From Pelomonas cellulosilytica (GTDB taxonomy: Bacteria; Pseudomonadota; Gammaproteobacteria; Burkholderiales; Burkholderiaceae_C), in assembly GCF_021353265.1 (NCBI RefSeq), contig NZ_JAJTWU010000001.1, forward strand, positions 620,001-684,000: 64,000 nt of DNA, read 5' to 3'. Below the pieces are notes generated by a model that worked only from the letters and a program-made list of their open reading frames with translations, ran no database searches and had not been told where the DNA came from. Made by a program: the position numbers and the translations under genes. Positions 18,368 to 26,537 of this stretch are shown here, one piece after another; within the stretch, counting starts at the first letter, position 1, and each line of letters begins with the position of its first letter.

Positions 18368-18664
18368 AGCGCGCAGGCGCCGCGTCGTGACGACCGCGGC
18401 GATTTAGAGGTCTGGACGCGTCTCTGCGACGAAGGCTCGCGTGCCAGCTTCCACTTCTGGCCTCAATGCGGCGCGACCGCGTACTACCTGCCCGAGGCGA
18501 TGCCCGGGTTCGTCGTCATCCCCGTGGGCGCCTTTGCCGACCCGACCTTCCCACCGCCGACCGTGTCGCTCGACGTGGAGCGGACGCATGCCTGGGTCGT
18601 GCCGCCGGCGGGTGTCGAGCGCCTGGCCTCGCGCCCAGTGTCTGCGGCTTGCAATCGAGAATGA
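18368..18664 (+). pseudogene. 5'-truncated GFA/CENP-V family gene remnant
   Basis: An open frame with no start codon follows the methyltransferase stop directly and ends at TGA 18662-18664. Its translation from 18401 contains FHFWPQCGATAYYLPEAMPG, FVVIPVGAFADPTFPPPTVS and THAWVV, the C-terminal half of glutathione-dependent formaldehyde-activating (GFA) enzymes. The N-terminal zinc-binding half is missing and the usual CxxC (CPxCG) has become WPQCG, so the remnant cannot be a working enzyme. Its 3' end runs into the Fur box of hemP. Confidence 0.7.
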
Positions 18665-18673
18665 TTCTCATTA
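18655..18673 (+). promoter_or_regulatory. Fur box upstream of hemP
   Basis: The site contains the exact dyad GAGAAT-G-ATTCTC (18657-18669) within TCGAGAATGATTCTCATTA, a very good match to the Fur consensus GATAATGATAATCATTATC. It ends 10 bases before the hemP ATG at 18684, so bound Fur would block transcription or translation start when iron is plentiful. Confidence 0.85.
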
Positions 18674-18683
18674 CATTGACTCC

Positions 18684-18854
18684 ATGCTTGCTCCGGTCCC
18701 ACCGCCACCCTCGCCGCATCCCGCTACAGCACCCGCCCGCCAGATCGACAGCACCACGCTGCTTGGCCCGCGAGGCGAGGTGTTCATCATTCATCGGGAA
18801 CAGGTCTACCGGCTGCGCGTGACGTCCCAGGGCAAGCTGATCCTGACCAAATAA
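18684..18854 (+). CDS. hemP: Hemin uptake protein HemP
   Basis: This 56-residue product ends with the HemP core DSTTLLGPRGEVFIIHREQV followed by YRLRVTSQGKLILTK, preceded by a Pro-rich N-terminus. HemP proteins are small, Fur-regulated and required for haem or siderophore-iron utilisation in several Burkholderiales, possibly as regulatory proteins. The ATG at 18684 follows a strong Fur box by 10 bases. The same frame is open upstream to 18441, but that part lies over the GFA remnant and is not coding in this frame. A DUF2325 gene follows after 57 bases. Confidence 0.9.
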   Translation: MLAPVPPPPSPHPATAPARQIDSTTLLGPRGEVFIIHREQVYRLRVTSQGKLILTK

Positions 18855-18911
18855 CCCCCGCATCGCGCCAGCCAGCCATCGCCCGCCAGCGCCTCTTCAC
18901 GGAGACCTCGA

Positions 18912-20090
18912 ATGGCCGAGACCTGCTGTGCGGCGCACGCCGCCCCCGCCCTGACAACCGGCTCACGCCGGCGTCGCCTCTGGGAATTGGGCAGCCATGC
19001 CCATTGCCCGGTGATCGGTGTATGCCTGCCGCTGGAGCGCGTGCGCCAGTTGGCAAAAAAGCTGCTGGTGCTGCAGGGCGATGAAGACGACTACGCACTG
19101 CATTGCAGCCTTGTCACCGCCTCCGCCCGCCGCAACGCGCTGGCCGAGGCCGTGCAGAAGGATCTGGAGCAGCGTTTCGCGCTCGACGTCCGAGGCGCGG
19201 CCAAGGCCAGGACCCGGGATGACCTGATGACCTGGTGGCGCGAGCGTGCCGTGCGCGGCGAGATCGCCGGGGCGCTGTGGGCCACGCTCACGCATGCGCG
19301 TTGCGACGAGTGGCTGGAGGCCCGCGTGCTGGGCCAGGTGCACATGCTGCAGCACCAGGTGGGCGCGGCGCAGCGCGTCGACCTGGCGCGGCATCGGGAA
19401 CTCGCCGCCGAGCATCAGGCGCTTGCCCGGGACTACGCAGAGGTTCAGCAGCGCGTGACAGCCTGGAGCCTGGAGCGTGCCCGCGAGCAGCAGGCCTGGG
19501 AGCAGACCCGCATGCAGCAGCGGGCCGCGTTGATCGCACTGCAGACCCAGTTGGCCCAGGCACAGGAGCAACTCCAGCGCTGGCAGGCCGCGCGGCCGGA
19601 CTTGCCCGAGCGCGAGGCGCTGCGCGAGCGGCTGGCCGAGCAGGTCGAGCGCAACCAGCAACTGCAGCGAGAGGTCAACCGGCTTGCATCCCGCGCGCAG
19701 GCGGCTGATGCGCCACCTGCCAGCGCCCAGCTGGAGCGGCACGATGCGCCGCCACCGACGCCGGTCGTGCCCGTGAAGCTGGAGCACCGGGTCGTGCTGT
19801 GCGTGGGCGGGCGCGGCGGCAGCGTGCCGCAATACCGCCAGGCGGTGGAGTGCTGCGGTGCACAGTTCCTGCACCACGATGGCGGCTGCGAGCACAAGCC
19901 GGCACAGCTCGACCCGCAACTGGCCGCGGCAGACCTGGTCATCTGCCAGACCGGCTGCATCAGCCATGACGCCTACTGGCGCGTGAAGGACCACTGCAAG
20001 CGCCATGGCAAGCGCTGCGTTTTCGTCGACACGCCCAGCTGCAGTGCGTTCGAGCGCGCGCTGGCACAGGCGGCAGCGGAGACCGCATGA
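18912..20090 (+). CDS. DUF2325 domain protein with coiled coil
   Basis: The 392-residue soluble protein has a Cys-containing start (MAETCCAAHAAP), a helical region, a long Gln/Arg/Glu-rich coiled coil (about residues 150-270) and a C-terminal DUF2325 domain from VVLCVGGRGGSVPQYRQAVE. That domain includes GGCEHK and ICQTGCISHDAYW. It has nine cysteines in about 100 residues, which suggests metal or redox chemistry. No function is established for the family that I know of. GGAG lies before the ATG. Placement 57 bases after hemP with no intervening terminator suggests Fur control through the hemP promoter. Confidence 0.8.
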   Translation: MAETCCAAHAAPALTTGSRRRRLWELGSHAHCPVIGVCLPLERVRQLAKKLLVLQGDEDDYALHCSLVTASARRNALAEAVQKDLEQRFALDVRGAAKARTRDDLMTWWRERAVRGEIAGALWATLTHARCDEWLEARVLGQVHMLQHQVGAAQRVDLARHRELAAEHQALARDYAEVQQRVTAWSLERAREQQAWEQTRMQQRAALIALQTQLAQAQEQLQRWQAARPDLPEREALRERLAEQVERNQQLQREVNRLASRAQAADAPPASAQLERHDAPPPTPVVPVKLEHRVVLCVGGRGGSVPQYRQAVECCGAQFLHHDGGCEHKPAQLDPQLAAADLVICQTGCISHDAYWRVKDHCKRHGKRCVFVDTPSCSAFERALAQAAAETA

Positions 20091-20159
20091 AGGCCGGTTG
20101 AAGGCCGTGCCGTCGTCAGCAGCCCGGACCGCTTTGGCCGCGGCTGCCAGTCGGCGGTA

Positions 20160-22247
20160 TCAGAGCTTGTAGCTCAGTGACACCGACGCGTTTCGCGGTG
20201 GCAGATAGATCGCGCCGTTCTCGATGCCGCCGATGGAATTCTTGTCGAACAAGTTGTTGACATTGACGCGCAGCGTGGTCTTGTCGCTCAGCGCGTAGGA
20301 CGCGAACGCGTCGGCCCTGAAGTAGGCGTCTTGGCGGGCGCCGCCGATCTTGTGGGCGTCGGACCTCCAGCGCCCGGCCAGGCCCACGCGCAGCGCCGGT
20401 AGCGCGGTTACGCGACTGTCGACATGGAAATTCAGTGTGTTGCGCGGCACCCATTCGTAGATGTCGTTGCCATCCGGGCCGGTCAGCATCAGCCGGGTGT
20501 AGCCCACGGTGATGCGTGCGTCTCGCCCCAATCGGCCGGTTGCCTCGACCTCGAAGCCCTTGGAGTTCACGTCCTTGGGTTCGTAGTACGCGGTCTGGTC
20601 GGTCGGGCGCGTGCCGGCGTAGGTCGCCAGGCCTTGCTGCCTGGCGTTGAACACCGCGAACGTGGTCAGCAGCGACTTGCCCAGCCACTCCGCCTTGACA
20701 CCGACCTCGGTGTTCACACCCTTGACCGGTGCCAGCAGGTAGCCGTTGATGTCCTGTTGCTCCTGGGCCAGGAAGATGTCCGAGTAGGACGCGTAACCGG
20801 TCACGTCGGGCGTGATGTCATAGGTGAAGCCCAGGTAGGGGCTCGCCTTCTGCGTGGTGGGGTCCAGCAACTGGCCGCCGCTGCCGTACTTCGAGTCGCC
20901 ACCTTGCACCAGGCGCACGGCATTGAGGCCCACGATGGACTTCAGCGAATCGGTCAGCGACAGCTGCGCCGCGGCGTACAGCCGGGTCAGCGTCTGTTCG
21001 CCCTTGCTGGCGAGCGTGCGCGCGCCCCAGACGGGCTCGGGAGAGGTGTCGCCGCCGTAGGGCAGGGCGGGCAGCGGGAGGCCGGCGTTCGTCGTGGCGG
21101 CGAAGCTGTCGGTGGCTGTGTCCTCATGCGAACGGTTCACGCCGACGAGCAGGCTGTGCTTGCGGCCGAAGGCGGTGAACCGGCCGCGGACGTTGGCATC
21201 CAACACCGTGTTGTCCGAGCTGCCCAGGCTGCGGTAGGGCCAGCCGATCAGGCCCGTGTTGTCGGCGTTCAGCGCGCCGGTGGTGGGCGAGTAGGCATAG
21301 AACAGCTTCGTCGCCTCGTTGCCGTGGCGTCGGTTGAGCGTGAACTTGGCCTCCCAGTTCTGGCTCAGCTGGTGCGCGTACTCGACGAAGCCGACATAGG
21401 TCTGGGTGTTCCAGTAGGTCCACTTCTGCGACGTGGACGTGCCCACGGGCAGGTCGGCCTGCGTGCCGTCGGCGCGCCGCAGTGTCAGTGAGCCCCACAT
21501 CGGCGAATCCTGGCGGCTGTCGACGACGGTGATGCCTGCGGTCAACACGCCGTTCTCGCCGATCTGGCCGTCGATGACGCCGTAGGCGGTATTGCGGCTG
21601 TCGTGCAGATCGCGCAGGTAGGAATCCTTGTCCTCGTGGGCGACGATCAGGCGGCCGGCCCACGATCCGTCGTTCGTCAGCACCTTGTTGTAGTCCAGCG
21701 CGGTGCGGCGCATGTTCCACGAGCCGACGCTGACATCGAGTTCACCCCCGTCCTGGTTGGTCGGGCGCTTGCGCACGTAGTTGATCGTGCCGGAGGCGTT
21801 GCCCACGCCGGTCAGCAGCCCGTTGGCGCCGCGGATCAGCTCGATCTTCTCGAACAGGAAGGTGTCCTCTCGGCCGACGACGACGCCCCAGGAGTTGGTC
21901 ATGCCCAGGCCATCGAGCTGCGTCAGCTTGACCTCGAAGCCGCGCGCGTTGAAGGAGGCGCGATTGGTCTCGTACTGCTCGACGTTGATGCCGGTGGCCA
22001 GGCCCAAGGCCTCATTGCTGCCGGTCAGGCCGAAGTTGGCCAAGTCTTCCTTGTCGAGCGTGCTGAGGGACTGTGGCGTCTCCTTCACGTCCAGCGACAG
22101 GCCCGTGGCGCCGGTGGACATGCGGTTGGCGCGCTTGCCCGTCACGACGACGGATTCGATGCGCTGGGTGTCGGTTTGCGCCTGGACGTGGGCGACGAAG
22201 GTGGTGGCAGCGAGCGCACAGGCGCTCAACACGAACTTGGTTTGCAT
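20160..22247 (-). CDS. TonB-dependent siderophore receptor
   Basis: The protein has a signal peptide (MQTKFVLSACALAATTFVAH, cleaved after QAQ), a TonB-box-like IESVVVTGKR, a plug domain (VKETPQSLSTL to GTINYVRKRP, about residues 45-160) and a 22-strand barrel ending in VSLSYKL. It belongs to the ferric-siderophore receptor group (FhuE/FpvA-like). The ATG at 22247 gives the cleanest signal peptide (695 residues); one at 22289 adds 14 residues. There is no siderophore synthesis gene nearby, so the ligand is probably a foreign siderophore. A Fur-like box lies upstream, shared with the divergent PepSY operon. Confidence 0.92.
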   Translation of the reverse strand: MQTKFVLSACALAATTFVAHVQAQTDTQRIESVVVTGKRANRMSTGATGLSLDVKETPQSLSTLDKEDLANFGLTGSNEALGLATGINVEQYETNRASFNARGFEVKLTQLDGLGMTNSWGVVVGREDTFLFEKIELIRGANGLLTGVGNASGTINYVRKRPTNQDGGELDVSVGSWNMRRTALDYNKVLTNDGSWAGRLIVAHEDKDSYLRDLHDSRNTAYGVIDGQIGENGVLTAGITVVDSRQDSPMWGSLTLRRADGTQADLPVGTSTSQKWTYWNTQTYVGFVEYAHQLSQNWEAKFTLNRRHGNEATKLFYAYSPTTGALNADNTGLIGWPYRSLGSSDNTVLDANVRGRFTAFGRKHSLLVGVNRSHEDTATDSFAATTNAGLPLPALPYGGDTSPEPVWGARTLASKGEQTLTRLYAAAQLSLTDSLKSIVGLNAVRLVQGGDSKYGSGGQLLDPTTQKASPYLGFTYDITPDVTGYASYSDIFLAQEQQDINGYLLAPVKGVNTEVGVKAEWLGKSLLTTFAVFNARQQGLATYAGTRPTDQTAYYEPKDVNSKGFEVEATGRLGRDARITVGYTRLMLTGPDGNDIYEWVPRNTLNFHVDSRVTALPALRVGLAGRWRSDAHKIGGARQDAYFRADAFASYALSDKTTLRVNVNNLFDKNSIGGIENGAIYLPPRNASVSLSYKL

Positions 22248-22298
22248 GAAGGAAGCCGGAGAGCAAAAGAGAAGTGACGAACGAATCATAAATACAAA

Positions 22299-22313
22299 TG
22301 CGAATGAGTCGCA
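22299..22313. promoter_or_regulatory. Fur-like operator between the receptor and the PepSY operon
   Basis: TGCGAAT-G-AGTCGCA fits the 7-1-7 Fur arrangement TGATAAT-N-ATTATCA at 10 of 14 positions, and the flanking ATGCGA/TCGCAT arms are an exact dyad. It lies in the divergent intergenic region, so one site could control both the receptor and the 22353-23665 operon. It is weaker than the hemP site. Confidence 0.55.
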
Positions 22314-22352
22314 TGTAGATTCGTATAGGATCGCCGTTCTTCAGGAGTTCCG

Positions 22353-22526
22353 ATGTCCCCTCACTTCCGCCGTGTCTGGGCCTGGCCCGCTGCGCTGTCT
22401 GCGCTGAGCGCAACCGGCCTCTTCAGCGCTTTGGTGTCCGATGCCTGGGGTGATGTGTGGGCCTGGCTGGCGCTGGGCCTGCCGCTGGCTGTGATGGCCC
22501 GTCACGCGCTGCGGAGGGCACCATGA
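22353..22526 (+). CDS. 57-residue membrane protein upstream of PepSY gene
   Basis: The frame from ATG 22353 encodes MSPHFRRVWAWPAALSALSA, then TGLFSALVSDAWGDVWAWLA and LGLPLAVMARHALRRAP: two hydrophobic segments around a short acidic turn and a basic C-terminus. CAGGAG lies six bases before the ATG, and the stop overlaps the next ATG (ATGA), so translation is coupled to the PepSY gene. Small proteins of this shape often accompany PepSY/siderophore-receptor loci, but their function is unknown to me. Confidence 0.78.
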   Translation: MSPHFRRVWAWPAALSALSATGLFSALVSDAWGDVWAWLALGLPLAVMARHALRRAP

Positions 22527-23665
22527 GCGCCCGCGCGCTGCGTGTCTGGGCCTGGCTGCATAAGTGGAGCAGCCTGGTCTGCACCATCTTCATGCTGCTG
22601 CTGTGCCTGACGGGCCTGCCGCTGATCTTTGCGCATGAGATCGCCCATCTGACCGGCAAGGCCGTCGAGCTGCCTCGGGCCGAACGCCCCGACGCGCTGG
22701 CATCGCTGGACGCCGTCGTCGCGGCTGGCCGGTTGCGCCATCCGGATCGCATCGTGCAGTACGCCTCCCCCGACGAGGAGGACGCTCGCCTCTGGTACGT
22801 CACGCTCGCGCCGTCGCTGGACGCGACGGGCGATTTCCGCTCCATCGCTGTCGATGGCCGCAACGCCGCGGTGCTGGCCGAGCCGCGCTTCGACGAAGGC
22901 TTCATGTACTGGATGACGCGGCTGCATATCGACCTCTTCGCCGGTCTGCCGGGCAAGCTCTTCCTCGGCTTCATGGGGCTGCTGCTCGTCGTCGCCATCG
23001 TGTCGGGCGTCGTGCTCTATGCGCCCTTCATGCGCAAGCTGGAATTTGGCACGGTCCGCCAGCGCAGCGGCCCGCGCACGCGCTGGCTGGACCTGCATAA
23101 CCTGCTCGGCATCGTCACGCTGGTGTGGGCGCTGGTCGTCGGAGCGACGGGCGTCGTCAACACCTGGGCCGATCTGCTGATCAAGTATTGGCAGTTCGAC
23201 CAGCTCAGCAGCCTGCTCGCGCCGTACCAGGGCCAGGCGACCGTGCCCGAAGCCGATCGCGCGCCGCTGCAACAGATGATGGATGCGGCGCGGGGCCACC
23301 TGCCGGACAAGCGGCTGAGCTTCATTGCCTTCCCAGGCACCGCGTTCTCCAGCCCGCATCACGTCACCTTCTTCATGAAGGGCGACACGCCGCTGACGGC
23401 CAGGCTCCTGCAGCCGGTGCTCGTGGACGCCCGCACCGCCGAGGTCACGGTGGCGCCCGACCTGCCCTGGTACCTGACCGCGTTGCTGCTATCACAGCCG
23501 CTGCACTTCGGCGACTATGGCGGGCTGCCGATGAAGATCATCTGGATGCTGCTCGACCTCGCCACCATCGTCGTGCTGGGCAGCGGCCTCTACCTGTGGC
23601 AGAGGAAGCGACATCAACGGCCCGTGCAGACAGGCATGCCCGTCCGCCCCGGCGCCGCGGTGTAG
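22523..23665 (+). CDS. PepSY-associated transmembrane protein (iron-uptake type)
   Basis: The 380-residue inner-membrane protein starts MSARALRVWAWLHKWSSLVC and has four hydrophobic segments (about residues 15-40, 150-170, 200-220 and 345-365) around periplasmic loops. The patterns WLHKWSSL, MTRLHIDLFAGLPGKLFLGF and RWLDLHNLLGIVTLVWALVV are those of the PepSY_TM/PiuB family. Such proteins are thought to act as membrane ferric-siderophore reductases beside TonB receptors. It is divergent from the receptor, shares a Fur-like box with it and overlaps the 57-residue gene. Confidence 0.88.
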   Translation: MSARALRVWAWLHKWSSLVCTIFMLLLCLTGLPLIFAHEIAHLTGKAVELPRAERPDALASLDAVVAAGRLRHPDRIVQYASPDEEDARLWYVTLAPSLDATGDFRSIAVDGRNAAVLAEPRFDEGFMYWMTRLHIDLFAGLPGKLFLGFMGLLLVVAIVSGVVLYAPFMRKLEFGTVRQRSGPRTRWLDLHNLLGIVTLVWALVVGATGVVNTWADLLIKYWQFDQLSSLLAPYQGQATVPEADRAPLQQMMDAARGHLPDKRLSFIAFPGTAFSSPHHVTFFMKGDTPLTARLLQPVLVDARTAEVTVAPDLPWYLTALLLSQPLHFGDYGGLPMKIIWMLLDLATIVVLGSGLYLWQRKRHQRPVQTGMPVRPGAAV

Positions 23666-23740
23666 GCTGCGGGGAACTCCCCTTGGTGCACGGCCTGCGG
23701 CTCCCGCAGACTGGGATGCCCGCCAACTCAGTCTTTGTCC

Positions 23741-25000
23741 ATGGCCCCCGTCCCCTCGCCCCATCAGCTCTCGCGCCGCGCGATTGCGCTCGTTCTCGCC
23801 GGTGGCCGTGGCTCCCGCCTGAAGCAGCTCACCGACTCGCGCGCCAAGCCGGCCGTCTACTTCGGCGGCAAGTTCCGCATCATCGATTTCGCACTCAGCA
23901 ACTGCGTCAACAGCGGCATCCGCCGCATCGGCGTCGTCACGCAGTACAAGAGCCACTCGCTGCTGCGGCACATCCAGCGCGGCTGGAGCTTCCTGCGCGC
24001 CGAGCTGAACGAGACGGTGGACCTCATGCCCGCGCAGCAGCGCGTGGACGAAGAGAGCTGGTACCGCGGCACGGCGGACGCCGTCTACCAGAACCTCGAC
24101 ATCATCCAGAGTACCGGCGCCGAGTACATCGTCGTGCTGGCGGGGGACCACATCTACAAGATGGACTACTCCAACATGCTGGCCGATCACGTGGCCACGG
24201 GCGCGGGTTGCACGGTGGGCTGCATCGAGGTGCCCAAGGCCGAGGCGAGCGCCTTCGGCGTGATGGCGGTGGACGACGGGCGCCACATCACGGCGTTCAA
24301 GGAGAAGCCCGCCGACCCGCCCTGCATTCCCGGCCGCGACGGCGTGTGCCTGGCCAGCATGGGCATCTACATCTTCAACGCCGACTACCTCTACCGCTTG
24401 CTGGCCGAGGACCTTGCCGACACGACCTCCAGCCACGACTTCGGCAAGGACGTGATCCCCAAGACCGTCGCGGAGAACCGCGCCGTCGCCCACCCGTTCG
24501 GCATGAGCTGCATCAGCAACCCCAACGGCGCACCGCCGTACTGGCGCGACGTCGGCACGCTGGACGCTTTCTGGGCAGCCAATCTCGATCTGGCCTCCAT
24601 CAGCCCCGAGCTGGACATCTACGACACCGACTGGCCCATCTGGACCTACCAGCGCCAGTTGCCGCCGGCCAAGTTCATTCCCGACCACAACGGCATGCAT
24701 GGCATGACGGTCAACACCATCGTCAGCGCCGGCTGCATCGTGTCGGGCTCTCACGTCGTGCAGTCGGTGCTGTTCAACAACGTGCGCATCCGCTCGTTCT
24801 GCAACATCCACCAGAGCGTGCTGCTGCCCGGCGTCAGCGTGGGGCGGCACTGCCGGCTGACCAAGGTCATCATCGACCGCGGTTGCGAGATCCCCGACGG
24901 TCTCGTCGTCGGCGAGGATGCGACGCAGGACGCAGCCCGCTTTGAGCGCACCGAGAACGGCGTCGTGCTCATCACCAAGCAGATGCTCGCGAAGCTGTGA
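23741..25000 (+). CDS. glgC: Glucose-1-phosphate adenylyltransferase
   Basis: The 419-residue product has the nucleotidyl-transfer motif [20 protein letters not shown], then [38 protein letters not shown], and a C-terminal left-handed beta-helix. It makes ADP-glucose from glucose-1-phosphate and ATP, the first step of bacterial glycogen synthesis, and is normally controlled by glycolytic intermediates. The ATG at 23741 is favoured over a TTG six bases earlier. Its TGA overlaps the GTG start of glgA, so the two enzymes are made together. Confidence 0.96.
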   Translation: MAPVPSPHQLSRRAIALVLAGGRGSRLKQLTDSRAKPAVYFGGKFRIIDFALSNCVNSGIRRIGVVTQYKSHSLLRHIQRGWSFLRAELNETVDLMPAQQRVDEESWYRGTADAVYQNLDIIQSTGAEYIVVLAGDHIYKMDYSNMLADHVATGAGCTVGCIEVPKAEASAFGVMAVDDGRHITAFKEKPADPPCIPGRDGVCLASMGIYIFNADYLYRLLAEDLADTTSSHDFGKDVIPKTVAENRAVAHPFGMSCISNPNGAPPYWRDVGTLDAFWAANLDLASISPELDIYDTDWPIWTYQRQLPPAKFIPDHNGMHGMTVNTIVSAGCIVSGSHVVQSVLFNNVRIRSFCNIHQSVLLPGVSVGRHCRLTKVIIDRGCEIPDGLVVGEDATQDAARFERTENGVVLITKQMLAKL

Positions 25001-26457
25001 CGAAGGTCCTGCAAGTCAGCGCGGAGCTGTTCCCGCTGCTGAAGACCGGCGGCCTCGCCGACGTGGCGGGTGCTCTGCCCGCAGCGTTGGCAGCGGCCGG
25101 CGTCGAGCCGCGGCTGCTGGTGCCGGGCTTCCCGGCCATCCGCGATGCGCTGACCAACGAGTGTGCGGTCGCCCCCGTGGCGCTGCCGTGGAGCGAGGGC
25201 CGGGCGGCGCTGCTGCGCGGGCGGTTGCCGGGCATCGACCTGCCGGTTTACGTGCTCGACGCGCCCGGCCTGTTCGACCGACCCGGCAACCCCTATGCCG
25301 ACGCGGGCGGCGTGGCTTATGCCGACAACCATCGCCGCTTTGCGCTGCTGGGCCTGGCCGCGGCACGGCTTGCGGAGGGCGTGGACCCGGCGTGGAGCCC
25401 GCAGATCGTCCATGCGCACGATTGGCATGCAGGCCTGGCCTGCGCCCACATCGCGGCCAGCCAGTCGCGTCGTCGGACGGACGCGCGGACGGTCTTCACG
25501 GTCCACAACCTCGCCTACCAGGGGCTGTTCCCCCACGATCACTTCGCCGACCTGGGCCTGCCCTCGCAGCACTACGCCGTTGAAGGGCTGGAGTTCTACG
25601 GTCAGGTGAGTTTCATGAAGGCCGGCCTGCATTTCGCCGATGCGATCACGACGGTCAGCCCGACGTATGCCCGCGAGATCCAGACACCGGAGCAGGGCTG
25701 TGGCCTGGACGGCCTGCTGCGTCGCCGCGCCGATGATCTGCACGGCATCCTGAACGGCGTCGACTACGGTGTCTGGTCACCTGTGCAAGACACCGCCCTC
25801 GCCGCGCGCTACAGCGCCGACGACACCGCCGGCAAGGCAGCGTGCAAGGTGGCGCTCCAGCGCGAATGCGGCCTGGCAGAGCGCCCTGACGCGCCGCTGT
25901 TCGGCGTCGTCAGCCGCCTGACGGAACAGAAGGGGTTGCCGCTGGTGCTGGAAGCGTTGAGCGACTTGGTCGACGCGGGTGGACAGCTCGTCGTCCTCGG
26001 CGCCGGTGATGCACGCCTGGAAGCCGAATTTGCCGCCGCTGCGCAACGCCATCCCGCACAGGTCGCCCGCCGCACCGGCATGGACGAGGCGCTGGCCCAC
26101 CGCATCGTCGCGGGCAGCGACGTGATGCTCGTGCCCAGCCGGTTCGAGCCCTGTGGCCTGACGCAGCTCTATGGCCTGAGCTACGGCGCGCTGCCGCTGG
26201 TCCACCGCGTCGGCGGCCTGGCGGACACGGTTGTCGACACGACGCTGGAAGACCTTGCCGCTGGCACCGCCACCGGCTTCGTCTTCGATGCCTTCACGGC
26301 CGACGCTTACCGCCCCGCGTTGCGCCGTGCGTTCGCGCTGTGGAGCCGGCCGGAATATTGGGCGCGCGTGCGGACGGCGGCGATGCGCCAGCGCTATGGC
26401 TGGGACACCGCGGCGCGGCGTTATGCCGACATCTACCGCAACCTGATGCAAAGCTGA
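24997..26457 (+). CDS. glgA: Glycogen synthase (ADP-glucose type)
   Basis: The 486-residue GT5 enzyme begins with a GTG start and [20 protein letters not shown]; the KTGGLADV motif binds ADP-glucose. Further motifs are [36 protein letters not shown] and [18 protein letters not shown] with the catalytic Glu. It extends alpha-1,4-glucan chains. It overlaps glgC by four bases. No branching enzyme or phosphorylase is present nearby, so glgB/glgP must lie elsewhere if glycogen is made. Confidence 0.96.
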   Translation: MTKVLQVSAELFPLLKTGGLADVAGALPAALAAAGVEPRLLVPGFPAIRDALTNECAVAPVALPWSEGRAALLRGRLPGIDLPVYVLDAPGLFDRPGNPYADAGGVAYADNHRRFALLGLAAARLAEGVDPAWSPQIVHAHDWHAGLACAHIAASQSRRRTDARTVFTVHNLAYQGLFPHDHFADLGLPSQHYAVEGLEFYGQVSFMKAGLHFADAITTVSPTYAREIQTPEQGCGLDGLLRRRADDLHGILNGVDYGVWSPVQDTALAARYSADDTAGKAACKVALQRECGLAERPDAPLFGVVSRLTEQKGLPLVLEALSDLVDAGGQLVVLGAGDARLEAEFAAAAQRHPAQVARRTGMDEALAHRIVAGSDVMLVPSRFEPCGLTQLYGLSYGALPLVHRVGGLADTVVDTTLEDLAAGTATGFVFDAFTADAYRPALRRAFALWSRPEYWARVRTAAMRQRYGWDTAARRYADIYRNLMQS

Positions 26458-26537
26458 GGCAAAGCCGGGGTGATGACTTCCCGCCGTCCCGTCGCGGCGG
26501 CGGACACTCTGGGGTTTTCGTCGGACCCGCCATCGTC

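Noticed and set aside
18441-18683. N-terminal extension of HemP from an ATG at 18441
   Set aside because: The extension is Pro/Ser/Arg-rich noise over the GFA remnant and spans the Fur box; HemP proteins are about 55-65 residues.
22457-22522. Upstream in-frame start for the PepSY protein
   Set aside because: It overlaps the 57-residue gene in another frame and adds residues before the conserved first membrane segment; the ATGA-coupled ATG at 22523 is better.
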